From Mesorhizobium sp. DCY119 (GTDB lineage: Bacteria; Pseudomonadota; Alphaproteobacteria; Rhizobiales; Rhizobiaceae): DNA of 64,000 nt. The translations under genes and the position numbers were made by a program. The notes below the pieces were generated by a model. That model saw nothing but the letters and a program-made list of their open reading frames with translations. It had not been told where the DNA came from and did no database searches. This document shows, one piece after another, positions 53,933-63,945 of the stretch; the stretch's first letter is position 1, and the number at the start of each line of letters is the position of its first letter. The DNA is taken from assembly GCF_003590645.1 (NCBI RefSeq), contig NZ_CP031834.1, forward strand, positions 62,001-126,000, given 5' to 3'.

Positions 53933-54337
53933 CTACTGCGTCTCCACGGTCTCCATGGCCTCGAATTCCGGCAGCCAGTGCAGCGCCGAGCGATGCCAGA
54001 ACTGCCTTCTCGGCACCAGCTCCTCGCGCTGCCTCACCGTGCCCACCCTTATTCCGTAGACCTTCGGCCCCTCGTCGGCCGAGGTGGCGAAGAGATGCGA
54101 GCCGCAGTTCTCGCAAAAACCCTGCGCGCGCCGGGCGCCGTTGGCGCCGATCTTGACGTATATCTTCGGCGTTCCCTTGGTGATCTCGTACTTGTCTTCC
54201 GGCGCCCGCACACTGACCCGGAAGGCCGTGCCGGTGAGTTGCTGGCAATCCGTGCAGTGGCAGATCGTCGTCTTCTCGGGATCGACCTCGGCCCGGTAGG
54301 TGATGGCGCCGCAATGGCATCCGCCGTCTATTCGCAT
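53933..54337 (-). CDS. GFA (CENP-V/Gfa) family zinc protein
   Basis: The 134-residue protein has the Gfa fold's zinc-binding cysteines: GGCHCGAITYRAEVDPEKTTICHCTDCQQLTGTAFRVSV and later RGFCENCGSHLFA (here QGFCENCGSHLFA). The family is named for glutathione-dependent formaldehyde-activating enzyme, but most members have no proven reaction. ATG 54337 has AGGAGG upstream; the frame to 54391 is longer without support. It is 31 bases downstream of the CDF gene on the same strand. Confidence 0.88.
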   Translation of the reverse strand: MRIDGGCHCGAITYRAEVDPEKTTICHCTDCQQLTGTAFRVSVRAPEDKYEITKGTPKIYVKIGANGARRAQGFCENCGSHLFATSADEGPKVYGIRVGTVRQREELVPRRQFWHRSALHWLPEFEAMETVETQ

Positions 54338-54368
54338 CGTCGCTCCTCCTTGATAGTCGCTCGCGCGG

Positions 54369-55325
54369 CTATTCCTTCGCCTCGTCGACAATCGCCTTGC
54401 GCCGGCGCTCCCAGGTTCCCGTGGTCTGCGGCTTGACGAACAAGGCGGTGATCTGAGGCATCTCCTTGCGCAGCTTCGCCTCCAGGCGCTCGACGCAGGT
54501 TTCGATCTCCGGCGCCGTCATATGGTCCTCGAATTCGAGGCTGAGCGCGGCGACGATCTCTTCCGGCCCGAGGTGCACGGTCAGGATGCCATTGGCGCGC
54601 TGCACGGCGGGGTCTGCCTGCGCCAGCGCCAGCACCGCCTTCTGGACCTCCGGCAAGGCCGCCTCGCCCATCAGCAGGCCCTTGCTCTCGCGGGCGAGAA
54701 AGATCGCCGTCGATGCGAGGATGATGCTGATGCCGATGGAGGCGACGCCGTCGAGTTCCGGCATGGCGAATATCTGCGCGCAGAAAATGCCGACGAAAGC
54801 GATGATCAGCCCGAGCAAGGCAGCGCTATCCTCGAACAGCACCGTGAACACGCTCGGATCCTTGCTCTGGCGCACCGCGTCGAGATAGCCGAGCCGGCCC
54901 TTGGCCTGGCGGAACTCCTTCAGCGCCACCCACCACGATGCGCTTTCGAACAGGAAGGACAGGCCGAGCACGACATAGTTGACGGTCGGGTTGCGCACCG
55001 GCTCCGGGTCGAGGATGTGGATGACGCCCTCGTAGAAGGAGACGCCGGCGCCGAGCGCGAAGACCAGCAGGGCGACGATGAAGCTCCAGAAATAAAGCTC
55101 CCGGCCATGGCCGAGCGGGTGGGTCGCATCCGGCGGCCTGTTGGCGCGCCTCAGCCCGTAAAGCAGCAGTCCGCCATTGCCGGTATCGACCAGCGAATGC
55201 ACGCCTTCCGACAACATGGCCGAACTGCCGGTGAAGAAAGCGGCTATGAATTTGGTGACCGCGATGGCGAGATTGCCGGCAAGTGCCGCGTAGATCACCT
55301 TCTTGGAGCCGGAATGCGCAGCCAT
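54369..55325 (-). CDS. cation diffusion facilitator family transporter
   Basis: The 318-residue protein is a CDF exporter with six membrane helices (about 10-215). It has the family's GSSAMLSEGVHSLVDTGN signature (helix II, with S, E, H and D), then HPLGHGRELYFWSF and the LDGVASIGISIILAS region. The C-terminal cytosolic domain (PAVQRANGILTVHLGPEEIVAALSLEF, EIETCVERLEAKLRKEMPQ) binds metals. It exports divalent metals such as Zn, Mn or Fe in exchange for protons; the metal is not evident. A Gfa gene follows. Confidence 0.9.
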   Translation of the reverse strand: MAAHSGSKKVIYAALAGNLAIAVTKFIAAFFTGSSAMLSEGVHSLVDTGNGGLLLYGLRRANRPPDATHPLGHGRELYFWSFIVALLVFALGAGVSFYEGVIHILDPEPVRNPTVNYVVLGLSFLFESASWWVALKEFRQAKGRLGYLDAVRQSKDPSVFTVLFEDSAALLGLIIAFVGIFCAQIFAMPELDGVASIGISIILASTAIFLARESKGLLMGEAALPEVQKAVLALAQADPAVQRANGILTVHLGPEEIVAALSLEFEDHMTAPEIETCVERLEAKLRKEMPQITALFVKPQTTGTWERRRKAIVDEAKE

Positions 55326-55453
55326 GGCCTGTCCCTCGTTTAACGAGAGAGTAGCGCATGCACAGCTTTGCTCAAGACGCGGGCATCAGAACCCCTTGCC
55401 CTCGCCACGATCTGTTGTTTCACTCTGTCACCCGACAACAGGAGGAGCGAATC

Positions 55454-55582
55454 ATGGCCAAGGGTCAAATGCGCAGCAACAAGGAAGCTCGCAAACCGAA
55501 AAAGGATGCGAAAAAGCCCGTAGCCGAACCGGCGCTGAAGGCGGCACCGGTTCAGGCGATACGGCTGAAAGAAAAGAAGTAA
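55454..55582 (+). CDS. small basic protein of unknown function (42 residues)
   Basis: A 42-residue, lysine-rich protein (MAKGQMRSNKEARKPKKDAK and a C-terminal IRLKEKK). It has a strong GGAGGAG 6 bases before the ATG and is followed by a convergent terminator-like hairpin. The codon pattern is normal for the genome and the ribosome site is good, so it looks real. I recall similar short proteins in rhizobia but no function. Confidence 0.6.
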   Translation: MAKGQMRSNKEARKPKKDAKKPVAEPALKAAPVQAIRLKEKK

Positions 55583-55600
55583 GGAATACGCGCACGAAAG

Positions 55601-55628
55601 CAGCGCGGCGGCCCGGGCCGTCGCGCTG
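55601..55628. terminator. bidirectional terminator-like hairpin
   Basis: Arms 55601-55613 and 55616-55628 match as reverse complements at 12 of 13 positions around CG. It lies between two convergent genes (42-residue basic protein and DUF6481 protein). Confidence 0.55.
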
Positions 55629-55665
55629 TTGCCCGACATGACGTCAAGGCTGGATCAGTTTAGCC

Positions 55666-56091
55666 TTACGGCCTGGGCGGCAGCGGCATACGGCCGCCGC
55701 GTGCTTTGCGCGCGGCATAGCGCGCGTCGCGCTTGGCCTTGCGTTCGGCTTCGTCGGCGAGCAACCGCGTGATGCGGTCGGTCTCTTCCGCTTCGCGGAT
55801 TTTCGCTTCCGCAGCCGCAGCTTCCTCTGCTGCGATGCGGGCAGCTTCAGCCGCCGCTTCGCGCTCGGCCTTTTCGATCGCCTCGCGAGCCAGCCGCTCC
55901 TGCTTCAGCTTTTCCTTTTCGGCATTGCGCTTTTCGCGCGCCTCGAGGATCGCCTGACGCTCGGCCTTGCGAGCCTGAACCTCCGGATCGTCTTCAGCCG
56001 GACGTGACTTGAAGCGTTCCAGCAGGGCTTTTCTTGCTTCGTTTGCGGCATTGCGCCGCTCGGAGAAATCTTGTTCCTTGTAGATAGCCAA
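55666..56091 (-). CDS. DUF6481-type charged coiled-coil protein
   Basis: A 141-residue protein almost entirely helical and charged. After MAIYKEQDFSERRNAANEAR come long runs of alternating Glu/Lys/Arg/Ala (AEREAAAEAARIAAEEAAAA), i.e. a single long coiled coil, then a basic tail (ARKARGGRMPLPPRP). I associate this with the DUF6481 family of alphaproteobacteria; its role is unknown. It lies opposite to the short basic gene. Upstream 56092-56318 holds no gene I can see. Confidence 0.65.
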   Translation of the reverse strand: MAIYKEQDFSERRNAANEARKALLERFKSRPAEDDPEVQARKAERQAILEAREKRNAEKEKLKQERLAREAIEKAEREAAAEAARIAAEEAAAAEAKIREAEETDRITRLLADEAERKAKRDARYAARKARGGRMPLPPRP

Positions 56092-56318
56092 TTTTCGCCT
56101 TCAATTTTTTCTTATCAGTACGCGCCGCTTACATACGCACGAGAGCCAAGAGTTCAAGCGCCAATTCGGCATGTCTGCCATGTAATCGCCAGATGTTGCC
56201 CTGAGGGAACGGTTTACGGCGCCAATTCCGATATTCACTGTTCACAACCCGGCCACTGGCGAGCGAGCCGGGGCGTCGCTACCTGTAGCCCAACAAACCC
56301 CATTTTCGAGGACAGATC

Positions 56319-57374
56319 ATGGAACTCGGCCTCTATACCTTCGCGGATGTCAGCCTGAAACCCGGGCCTGACGCCATCTCGCCACATCAGCGCCTACGTA
56401 ACCTCGTCGAGGAAATCGAACTTGCCGACCAGGTCGGGCTCGACGTGTTCGGCCTGGGCGAACACCACCGCCCGGACTACGCGGCTTCCGCACCCGTCGT
56501 GGCGCTGGCAGCCGCTGCCGAGCGCACCAAGCGCATAAAGCTCACAAGTGCGGTCACGGTGCTGTCGTCGGACGACCCGGTGCGCGTCTTCCAGCAATTC
56601 TCGACGCTTGACCTGCTTTCGGGCGGGCGGGCCGAGATCATGGCGGGGCGAGGCTCCTTCATCGAATCCTTCCCGCTGTTCGGCTACAATCTGGAAGACT
56701 ACGACCAGCTCTTCACTGAGAAGCTCGACCTGCTGCTGGCGTTGCGCGACAGCGAGCGCGTGACCTGGACGGGCGAGATGCGCGCGCCGATCAACGATCG
56801 CGGCGTCTATCCCCGCCCCTTCCAGGACAAGCTGCCGATCTGGATTGCTGTCGGCGGCACGCCGACTTCGGTGGCGCGCGCCGGCGCACTCGGCCTGCCG
56901 CTGGCGCTTGCCATCATCGGCGGCGAGCCGGCGCGCTTCGCACCTTTGTTCGACCTCTACCGTCAGGCGGCATCGCGTGCCGGTCACGATCCGGCGACCC
57001 TTGCCACCAGCATCAATGTCCACGGCTTCGTCGGCGAGACCACCGCGCAGGCGGCAGACGACTTCTACGAGCCGCAGGCCGAGGTGATGAACCGCATCGG
57101 CCGCGAGCGCGGCTGGGGTCCGACGTCGCGGGCGCATTACGACCAGTCGCGGTCCCAGAGCGGCGCGCTGTTCGTCGGCAATCCCGAGCAGGTCGCCGAA
57201 AAGATCGTCGCCAATCACAAGCTGTTCAAGAACGACCGCTTCCTGCTGCAGATGGCCATCGGCATCATGCCGCATGCCAAGATCATGAAGGCGATCGAAC
57301 TGTTCGGCACCAAGGTCGCCCCTATCGTTCGGCGCGAGACGGCGGTGAAGGAGCTTTCGCTGGCCGAAGGCTGA
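56319..57374 (+). CDS. LLM class flavin-dependent monooxygenase
   Basis: The 351-residue protein has the luciferase-like TIM barrel start [77 protein letters not shown] and [15 protein letters not shown]. It resembles the group of FMN-dependent, YhbW-like oxidoreductases. It needs reduced flavin from a partner reductase, not seen here. A strong hairpin terminator follows the stop, so it is an independent unit. Substrate not known. Confidence 0.85.
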   Translation: MELGLYTFADVSLKPGPDAISPHQRLRNLVEEIELADQVGLDVFGLGEHHRPDYAASAPVVALAAAAERTKRIKLTSAVTVLSSDDPVRVFQQFSTLDLLSGGRAEIMAGRGSFIESFPLFGYNLEDYDQLFTEKLDLLLALRDSERVTWTGEMRAPINDRGVYPRPFQDKLPIWIAVGGTPTSVARAGALGLPLALAIIGGEPARFAPLFDLYRQAASRAGHDPATLATSINVHGFVGETTAQAADDFYEPQAEVMNRIGRERGWGPTSRAHYDQSRSQSGALFVGNPEQVAEKIVANHKLFKNDRFLLQMAIGIMPHAKIMKAIELFGTKVAPIVRRETAVKELSLAEG

Positions 57375-57407
57375 GCCGCCTATATTAGAGGCTGCGGAAC
57401 TTTCCGA

Positions 57408-57433
57408 CTTCAGGCGCATTGTTGCGCCTGAAG
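57408..57433 (+). terminator. terminator after the first monooxygenase gene
   Basis: CTTCAGGCGCA (57408-57418) and TGCGCCTGAAG (57423-57433) are a perfect 11-bp stem with TTGT loop, followed by GGATTTT. A second palindrome (CGCCAGA-TCGT-TCTGGCG, 57446-57463) lies between it and the next start at 57487 and may be regulatory. Confidence 0.75.
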
Positions 57434-57486
57434 GGATTTTCGCGTCGCCAGATCGTTCTGGCGTCCGCGAAGATCGGGGATCGACA

Positions 57487-58641
57487 ATGAAAACTGAAAC
57501 GGCCAGCCCTGCCGCCGATCCGTCGGCTGCGGCACGAACAGCGTCGGACACAAGGCTCATGCGCTCGCTGCTCATCGGCATCTTCATGTTCATGGCAATC
57601 TACGCGCTCTATTTTGGGCGCGATTTTTTCATGCCGGTCATTCTGGCCTGCCTGCTGGCGCTGATGCTGACGCCGATCGTGCGCTTCCTGCGCAAGCGCG
57701 GCATTCCCGAAGCCGTGTCTGCCACCATACTGGTCGTCGTTTCCGTGCTCGGCATCGGCCTCGCCGGCTATCTGCTCAGCGGCCCGGTGATCGCGCTGGT
57801 CAATGATGCGCCGGCGATCGGCCGCCAGTTGACCGAGCGCCTCGCCCATCTGCGCCACCCCTTCGAACAGATGATAAGCATTTCCCATCAGGTCGAGCGC
57901 GTCACCGAAACCGCGCAGGAGCCGGGCGTGCAGAAGGTCGTCGTCGCGCAGCCCGGCATCATATCGCAGGCAGCCGGCAACCTGCTGTCCGCCGGCACGA
58001 CGACTGCCATCACCTTCGTGCTGTCGCTGTTCCTGCTCGCCTCGGGCACGATGTTTTATGAGAAGATCATCCAGTCCTTCACCCGCCTCAGCGAGAAGAA
58101 GCGGGCGCTGCGCGTGGTCTATGATGTCGAGCGCGAGATTTCGCGCTACCTGCTCACCGTCGCGCTCATCAATCTTGGTCTCGGCGTCGCTATCGGGCTT
58201 GGCCTGTGGGCTATCGGCATGCCGAACCCGTTCGTCTGGGGCGTCGCCGCCACGCTGCTGAATTTCCTGCCCTATATCGGCGCATTGATCACCATCCTGC
58301 TTGTCGCGGTGATCGCCATCGTCAGCTTCGACAGCCTGTCCTATGCGATGGTCGCACCGCTCTTCGTGGTCTGCTGCAACATCATCGAAGGCCAGTTCAT
58401 AACCCCGCTCGTGGTCGGCCGAAGGCTGGAGATCAACGCGGTGGCGATCTTCGTCGCGGTTGCCTTCTGGTCATGGCTGTGGGGCTTCGTCGGCGCGCTC
58501 ATCGCGGTGCCGCTGCTCGTCATCGTCAAGGTCTTCTGCGATCATTTCGAGAGCCTGCATCACGTCGGCAATTTTCTGGCCGCCCAGCAAACCGCCGAGC
58601 CGGAGGAAGAAGAGGCAGAGGAACCGGCAAAAGCGGCCTGA
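57487..58641 (+). CDS. AI-2E/PerM family transporter
   Basis: A 384-residue inner-membrane protein with about eight helices in the AI-2E transporter (PerM/TqsA) layout. It has two N-terminal helices ([22 protein letters not shown]), a periplasmic part near 130-160 and the conserved [64 protein letters not shown] follows, then an acidic cytosolic tail ([13 protein letters not shown]). Members export autoinducer-2 or exchange ions; here the role is unknown. It follows a terminator and a palindrome and is 64 bases before a second monooxygenase gene on the same strand. Confidence 0.87.
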   Translation: MKTETASPAADPSAAARTASDTRLMRSLLIGIFMFMAIYALYFGRDFFMPVILACLLALMLTPIVRFLRKRGIPEAVSATILVVVSVLGIGLAGYLLSGPVIALVNDAPAIGRQLTERLAHLRHPFEQMISISHQVERVTETAQEPGVQKVVVAQPGIISQAAGNLLSAGTTTAITFVLSLFLLASGTMFYEKIIQSFTRLSEKKRALRVVYDVEREISRYLLTVALINLGLGVAIGLGLWAIGMPNPFVWGVAATLLNFLPYIGALITILLVAVIAIVSFDSLSYAMVAPLFVVCCNIIEGQFITPLVVGRRLEINAVAIFVAVAFWSWLWGFVGALIAVPLLVIVKVFCDHFESLHHVGNFLAAQQTAEPEEEEAEEPAKAA

Positions 58642-58705
58642 TGCCCTTTGCGAAGCAGGCCGGGCGTTCCTATATCCGAGCTTCCTGCCGCCCGGAGACC
58701 TGCCC

Positions 58706-59707
58706 GTGATTCCACTTTCCGTTCTAGACCTGTCGCCGATCACCGAGGGCAGCACCGCCTCGCAATCGCTCGCCAACACGCTCGACCTGGCCCGCCACGC
58801 CGAGCGGCTCGGCTATAACCGCTACTGGCTGGCCGAGCATCACAACATGGCGGGCATCGCCAGTGCCGCCACCTCCGTGGTGATTGCCCATGTCGCCGGC
58901 GGCACCAAGACGATCCGCGTCGGTGCGGGCGGCATCATGCTGCCCAACCACGCCCCGCTGGTGATTGCCGAGCAGTTCGGCACGTTGGCTGCCCTTCACC
59001 CCGGCCGCATCGATCTCGGCCTTGGCCGCGCGCCGGGCACCGACATGAACACGGCCCGCGCGCTGCGCCGCAATCTCGAGGCCGGCGTCGACAATTTCCC
59101 GCAGGACGTGGTCGAGCTCATCAATTATTTCGCGCCTGCCGAGCCCGGCCAGCGCGTGCGCGCCGTGCCCGGAGAAGGCCAGAACGTGCCGGTGTGGATA
59201 CTCGGCTCCTCCACCTATGGCGCGCAGCTCGCCGCCATGCTCGGCCTGCCCTATGCCTTTGCCTCGCATTTCGCCCCGGCAGAACTGGAGCATGCGATCG
59301 ATATCTACCGCTCGCGCTTCCAGCCGTCGCAATTCCTGGACAAGCCTTACGTCATGCTCGGCCTGAACGTGTTTGCCGCCGAGACTGACGCGGAAGCAAA
59401 GTTCCTGTTCACCTCGCTGCAGCAGGCCTTCGTCAATCTGCGCACCGGCCACCCCGGCCCGCTGCCGGCACCTGTCGAGAACTACGACGCCGACCTCGAC
59501 CCGATGGCCAAGGCCATGCTGGCGCAGGCGCTTTCCTGCGCCATCGTCGGTTCGCCGCAGACTGTGCGTACCGGCCTCGACGCCTTCATCCGCCGCACCG
59601 GCGCTGACGAGCTGATGGTGACGGCGCAGATGTTCGACCATGCCGCGCGGATCAGGTCGTTCGAGATCCTTGCGGAAGCGCATAAGGAGCTGTCGCAGGC
59701 GGCTTGA
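58706..59707 (+). CDS. LLM class flavin-dependent oxidoreductase
   Basis: From GTG 58706 (GGAG 8 bases upstream) the protein has 333 residues: [50 protein letters not shown] and [40 protein letters not shown]. This is the YhbW/luciferase-like group whose members often lie near AI-2E-type or protease genes. It uses FMNH2 and oxygen or acts as an F420/FMN reductase. Probably co-transcribed with the transporter gene. It is only distantly similar to the monooxygenase at 56.3 kb. Confidence 0.87.
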   Translation: MIPLSVLDLSPITEGSTASQSLANTLDLARHAERLGYNRYWLAEHHNMAGIASAATSVVIAHVAGGTKTIRVGAGGIMLPNHAPLVIAEQFGTLAALHPGRIDLGLGRAPGTDMNTARALRRNLEAGVDNFPQDVVELINYFAPAEPGQRVRAVPGEGQNVPVWILGSSTYGAQLAAMLGLPYAFASHFAPAELEHAIDIYRSRFQPSQFLDKPYVMLGLNVFAAETDAEAKFLFTSLQQAFVNLRTGHPGPLPAPVENYDADLDPMAKAMLAQALSCAIVGSPQTVRTGLDAFIRRTGADELMVTAQMFDHAARIRSFEILAEAHKELSQAA

Positions 59708-59718
59708 GGGCCGGCGCT

Positions 59719-59870
59719 CACCTCCCCCTTGAGGGGAGGTCGCTGACTGAGCGAAGCGAAGGAAGCGGGTGGGGTCGTCGCGGCAGTGCTCTACGTTCCT
59801 ATGCGCCGAGCACTGCCGCGACGACCCCACCCGGCCCTTCGGGCCACCCTCCCCCCAAGGGGGAGGGAAC
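59719..59870. repeat. palindromic intergenic element
   Basis: Arms 59767-59791 and 59808-59832 are a perfect 25-bp inverted repeat (left arm starts GGGTGGGGTCG). Outside it are hairpins on the left (ACCTCCCC-CTTGA-GGGGAGGT type, from 59719) and a related CCTCCCCCCAAGGGGGAGG stretch on the right to about 59868. It fills the gap between two convergent genes and probably also terminates transcription. Same broad style as, but not identical with, the elements at 17.96 and 37.69 kb. Confidence 0.8.
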
Positions 59871-61100
59871 TCAGCGCATCGCTTCAACCAACCCCTTGTC
59901 CGGATAACACGTCGCCGCGCGGCCGTTCTTGGCCTGCCAGACGCCGATCGAGCGGCGCGTCTTGAAGCCGGGCAGGCCGTCGGCGCTGCCGACATCGTAG
60001 CCGGCCTTTTCAAGACCGCGCTGCATCGCCGCCACGTCCGACCGGTAAAGCCCGCCGACCTTGCCCCAGGCACCGGAAAACCCCTTGTCGCCATGCGCGA
60101 TGCGATCAGCACCATGGCCGATGAACAGCGCATAGAGATCGCTCATATTGTATTCCTTGAGCACATAGAAATTCGGCGTGACGATGAAGGCCGGGCCGCT
60201 GCGTCCCGCCGGCATCAGCAGGAAGCCTTCGGCCTTCAACTCACTGGCCGGAAACGGCTTGCCGCCGATGCGGGCAATGCCCATCGCCGCCCATTGCGAT
60301 ATTTTCTTGCCCTGATCCGGCCCTTCGAGCGAGCAAGAGACGCTGTCCGGCACGGTTACCTCGAACCCCCAGTCGCGGCCTTTCACCCAGCCGTAGTGGA
60401 CGAGGTAATTGGCGATGGAGGCCAGCGTGTCGGGCACGGAGTTCCAGATGTCGGGATGGCCGTCGCCGTCGAAATCGACCGCATGCTTGAGGAAGGACGT
60501 CGGCAGGAATTGCGGCTGGCCGAGCGCGCCGGCCCATGACGATTTCATCTGGCCGGGATCTGCAAGCCCGCGCTGGACGATTTCGAGTGCGGCCAGCACC
60601 TCCTTGCGAAACATGTCCTTGCGGGTCGCCATGAACGCCTTGGTGCCCAGCACCTCGAAGGCGTTGTAGGGGATTTTCGCCGTACCAAAGCCCGACTCGC
60701 GGCCCCATATCGCCAATACCACCTCGCCCGGCACGCCGTAGCGCTTCTCGATCGCAGCCAGCGTCTTGGCATATTGCCCGGCGCGCGAGCGGCCGCCGGC
60801 GGTGACATTGCCGATCGGCGCGAAATAGCTGCCCGGCGAGCCGAACTCGGCCTGATGCTGCTTCTGCGGCGTCTTCGGCTTGGTGCCCGGCATGACCAGA
60901 TCGGGCAGCTTCAGATCGGGCGAAACACCGGAAAAGGCAGCGTCGAAGGTCTTTTGGGAAATGCCGCGACTCTTGGCTTCGGGCCAAAGATCGCTCTTGA
61001 GCCATGCCTGGAACTGGTCATCGATCCTGGCGGCGGAAGCGGGAAAAGCAGCAAAGGCTACGGCAAGGGAGAACAAGATCGCGGTGAGATATCTCATCAT
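59871..61100 (-). CDS. lytic murein transglycosylase (MltB-like) with peptidoglycan-binding domain
   Basis: The 409-residue exported protein has a signal peptide (cleaved near ASAARIDDQ). Its SLT_2 transglycosylase domain (about 30-325) has catalytic glutamate in VVLAIWGRESGFGTAKIPYNAFEVLGT, SSWAGALGQPQFLPTSFLKHAVDFDGDGHPDIW and NYLVHYGWVKGRDWG. A C-terminal peptidoglycan-binding domain (about 345-405, VAAMQRGLEKAGYDVGSADGLPG) follows. It cleaves peptidoglycan strands to anhydro-muropeptides in the periplasm. It is downstream of recR by 22 bases on the same strand. Confidence 0.92.
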   Translation of the reverse strand: MMRYLTAILFSLAVAFAAFPASAARIDDQFQAWLKSDLWPEAKSRGISQKTFDAAFSGVSPDLKLPDLVMPGTKPKTPQKQHQAEFGSPGSYFAPIGNVTAGGRSRAGQYAKTLAAIEKRYGVPGEVVLAIWGRESGFGTAKIPYNAFEVLGTKAFMATRKDMFRKEVLAALEIVQRGLADPGQMKSSWAGALGQPQFLPTSFLKHAVDFDGDGHPDIWNSVPDTLASIANYLVHYGWVKGRDWGFEVTVPDSVSCSLEGPDQGKKISQWAAMGIARIGGKPFPASELKAEGFLLMPAGRSGPAFIVTPNFYVLKEYNMSDLYALFIGHGADRIAHGDKGFSGAWGKVGGLYRSDVAAMQRGLEKAGYDVGSADGLPGFKTRRSIGVWQAKNGRAATCYPDKGLVEAMR

Positions 61101-61122
61101 TGGTTCCTGCCTCCAAATCTTG

Positions 61123-61728
61123 TCAAAACACCGTCCGCGATTTCAGCGCCGCTGCAAGCGTGCCCTCGTCCAGATAATCGAGCTCGCCGCCCACCGGCAC
61201 GCCATGCGCCAGCCGGGTGATCTTGACGCCGAAATCGGCGAGCTGGTCGGTCAGGTAATGCGCCGTGGTCTGGCCCTCGACGGTGGCGTTGACGGCGATG
61301 ATGATTTCCTTGATCTCGCCTTCGGAGACACGGCTGACGAGTTGCTTGATGTTGAGCTGGTCCGGGCCAATGCCGTCGAGCGGCGACAGCGTGCCGCCAA
61401 GCACATGATAGAGCGCGTTCATGGCGCCGGCGCGTTCCAGCGCCCAGAGGTCGGCGACATCCTCGACGACGATCAGCGTCGTGCCGTCGCGGCGCGGGTC
61501 GGTGCAGATGGTGCAGGGATCGACGGTGTCGACATTGCCGCAGTTGGAGCAGATGCGGACCTTGTCGACCGCCTCGCCCATGGCGTCGGCCAGCGGCACC
61601 AGCAACTGCTCCTTCTTCTTGATGAGATGGAGTGCCGCCCGCCGTGCCGAACGCGGCCCAAGCCCCGGCACCTTGGCCAGGAGCTGGATCAGGCGTTCGA
61701 TTTCAGGGCCGGCGATTCGCTTGGACAT
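61123..61728 (-). CDS. recR: recombination protein RecR
   Basis: RecR (201 residues) works with RecF and RecO in loading RecA at gaps. It has the helix-hairpin-helix ([26 protein letters not shown]), a four-cysteine zinc finger ([17 protein letters not shown], about 56-72) and a TOPRIM domain ([15 protein letters not shown]). [20 protein letters not shown] comes at the end. It follows ybaB and dnaX as in most bacteria. Confidence 0.96.
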   Translation of the reverse strand: MSKRIAGPEIERLIQLLAKVPGLGPRSARRAALHLIKKKEQLLVPLADAMGEAVDKVRICSNCGNVDTVDPCTICTDPRRDGTTLIVVEDVADLWALERAGAMNALYHVLGGTLSPLDGIGPDQLNIKQLVSRVSEGEIKEIIIAVNATVEGQTTAHYLTDQLADFGVKITRLAHGVPVGGELDYLDEGTLAAALKSRTVF

Positions 61729-61741
61729 GAGGGGGTTATAG

Positions 61742-61798
61742 AGTGAGTAGTGATCGAAGAGAATCCGCTACTCACTAATTCACTATTCCCTACTCACT
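61742..61798. repeat. short repeated unit between ybaB and recR
   Basis: AGTGAGTAG at 61742-61750 is matched in reverse complement by CTACTCACT at 61768-61776 and again at 61790-61798. The last copy touches the ybaB stop codon. The 68-base spacer is unusually AT-rich for this window and could form alternative hairpins between the ybaB and recR coding regions. Confidence 0.5.
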
Positions 61799-62120
61799 AA
61801 AAGGGCAGCTTCATGCCGGGCGGTATCGGCAATCCCGCCGTCAGCGCCTTGGTCTTTTCCTGCATCACCGTCTCGACCTTGACCTTGGCGTCGTTATGCG
61901 CGGCAAGGATCAGGTCTTCGAGGATCTCGACATCGTCTTCCTTGAACAGCGACGGGTCGATCTTCAGCGACTTCATCTCGAACTTGCCCGAAATTGTCAC
62001 CTGCACCAATCCGCCACCAGCCTGGCCGGTTGCCTCCAGCGTGGCGATTTCCTCCTGCATGGCCTGGAACTTGGCCTGCATTTCCTTCGCCTTGCCCATA
62101 AGGCCGAGAAGATCCTTCAT
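61797..62120 (-). CDS. ybaB: YbaB/EbfC nucleoid-associated protein
   Basis: A 107-residue DNA-binding protein of the YbaB/EbfC family: [21 protein letters not shown] at the start, [30 protein letters not shown] in the middle and [14 protein letters not shown] at the end. The start at 62120 fits the family; the frame to 62288 overlaps dnaX. It forms dimers that bind DNA and affects nucleoid and gene expression. It lies 19 bases downstream of dnaX, before recR, the conserved arrangement. Confidence 0.94.
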   Translation of the reverse strand: MKDLLGLMGKAKEMQAKFQAMQEEIATLEATGQAGGGLVQVTISGKFEMKSLKIDPSLFKEDDVEILEDLILAAHNDAKVKVETVMQEKTKALTAGLPIPPGMKLPF

Positions 62121-62139
62121 GATCCCAATCCTTTGTTCG

Positions 62140-63945
62140 TCAGTTCTCGTCGTCGTCTTCGATCGGCGGCTCGGCCGGCATGTCGGCATCGGCTTCCGTA
62201 TCCGGCGCATCGGGGATGCGCACGTCGATGATTTTTGCGCCCGGGAAACGGGCGAGGATGGCGGCGACCGTCGGGTCGGCCTTGGCATCCGAGAAGGCGT
62301 TATCGCGCTTTTCCGTTTCCATCTCGGAAAGCGTCTGCCCGCCCTCCTCGCGCGAAAGCGACACCATCCAGTGCCGTCCGGTCCAGGCCTTCAGCTTCAC
62401 GGTCAGGTCGTTCAGCAGCGTCTTGGGCGCATCCGGCGTCAGGCTGACATCGAGCCGGCCCGGCTCGACCTTGACCAGCCGCACGCAGCGCTTGACCTGC
62501 ACTTTTAGCGCCATGTCGCGGTTGGCGTCGCAAAGGTTTGCGACGTCCGCCAGCGATTTGATCGGAACGCTCGGCGTTTCCTCGACCACCGGCGAAGGCA
62601 CGAAGGCTGCCGGGGCCGTTTCCGGCTCGCTCGCCACCAGCCGCATCGTCTGGCCGCCGCCATTGCTCGACGGCATCCGCGCCTGCGAGACGGCACTTGC
62701 GCCATTGCCGGGGCCGGAGGGTGCCGAAGACGTGGACGGACGCGGCGCAGCGCCATTGGAAGCTGTGCCGTCGCCGAGCGATTTGATCGCCTCGTCCAGC
62801 GTCGGCAAGTCGGCGGCATGGGCGAGCCTGATCAGCACCATTTCGGCGGCACTGATCGGACGGTTGGAAGACTGCACCTCGGGAATGCCCTTGAGCAGCA
62901 TCTGCCAGGTGCGCGAAAGCACCCGTATCGACAGCGTCTGCGAAAATTCGCGACCGCGCACGCGCTCGTCTTCGGAAAGGGCGGCATCGTCACCGGCAGA
63001 CGGCACAAAGCGCAGCCTGGTTACCAGATGGTTGAACTCGGCAAGGTCGTTGAGCACGGCGACGGGATCGGCTCCAACATCATACTGCGCCCGCAGATCC
63101 TGAAGGGCGGATGCCGCGTCACCCTTCATCACATGTTCGAACAGATCGACGATGCGCGCCCGATCAGCCAGACCAAGCATCGCGCGCACCGCTTCGGCGG
63201 TGACTTTGCCGGCGCCATGGGCGATTGCCTGGTCGAAGATCGACTGGGCATCGCGCATCGAGCCCTCGGCAGCGCGGGCGATCATCGAAAGCGCGTCATC
63301 TTCGACCTCGACGCTTTCCAGCCCGGCGATGCGTGCGAGATCGGCCTTGATCATCGACGCATCGATGCGGCGCAGGTCGAAACGCTGGCAGCGCGACAGG
63401 ACCGTGATCGGAACTTTCCGGATTTCGGTGGTGGCGAAGATGAATTTCACATGCGGCGGCGGCTCTTCCAGCGTCTTCAACAGGCCGTTGAAGGCCTGCG
63501 TGGAGAGCATGTGCACTTCGTCGATGATGTAGACCTTGTAACGCGCCGAGACCGGGGCGTAGCGCACCTGCTCGATGATGTCGCGAATGTCGTCGATGCC
63601 GGTATGCGAGGCGGCGTCCATCTCGATCACGTCGACATGGCGGCCTTCCATGATCGCCTGGCAGTGTTCGCCGGGAATGGTGAGATCGACCGAAGGCTGG
63701 TTCACCTCGGCGGTCTTGTAGTTGAGCGCGCGCGCCAGAATGCGCGCGGTCGTCGTCTTGCCGACGCCGCGAACGCCGGTCAGCATCCAGGCCTGCGCAA
63801 TGCGGCCGGAGGAAAACGCGTTGGTCAGCGTGCGGACCATCGGCTCCTGGCCGATCAGCCCGGTGAAATCGTTGGGACGGTATTTGCGCGCGAGCACGCG
63901 GTAGGCGGCGGTCTTGCCTGATGGTTGGTTTCCGGCTTCGCTCAT
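62140..63945 (-). CDS. dnaX: DNA polymerase III subunit gamma/tau
   Basis: The 601-residue protein is the clamp-loader ATPase DnaX. Marks are [26 protein letters not shown], Walker [19 protein letters not shown], Walker [24 protein letters not shown] (arginine finger region) and a C-terminal part (about 385-601), poorly conserved except near the end, that binds polymerase. The zinc module of E. coli DnaX is reduced here: between 70 and 95 only one cysteine ([10 protein letters not shown]) is seen, as is common in rhizobia. I see no long A run that would suggest frameshifting to gamma. Upstream 63946-64000 is only non-coding edge sequence. Confidence 0.96.
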   Translation of the reverse strand: MSEAGNQPSGKTAAYRVLARKYRPNDFTGLIGQEPMVRTLTNAFSSGRIAQAWMLTGVRGVGKTTTARILARALNYKTAEVNQPSVDLTIPGEHCQAIMEGRHVDVIEMDAASHTGIDDIRDIIEQVRYAPVSARYKVYIIDEVHMLSTQAFNGLLKTLEEPPPHVKFIFATTEIRKVPITVLSRCQRFDLRRIDASMIKADLARIAGLESVEVEDDALSMIARAAEGSMRDAQSIFDQAIAHGAGKVTAEAVRAMLGLADRARIVDLFEHVMKGDAASALQDLRAQYDVGADPVAVLNDLAEFNHLVTRLRFVPSAGDDAALSEDERVRGREFSQTLSIRVLSRTWQMLLKGIPEVQSSNRPISAAEMVLIRLAHAADLPTLDEAIKSLGDGTASNGAAPRPSTSSAPSGPGNGASAVSQARMPSSNGGGQTMRLVASEPETAPAAFVPSPVVEETPSVPIKSLADVANLCDANRDMALKVQVKRCVRLVKVEPGRLDVSLTPDAPKTLLNDLTVKLKAWTGRHWMVSLSREEGGQTLSEMETEKRDNAFSDAKADPTVAAILARFPGAKIIDVRIPDAPDTEADADMPAEPPIEDDDEN

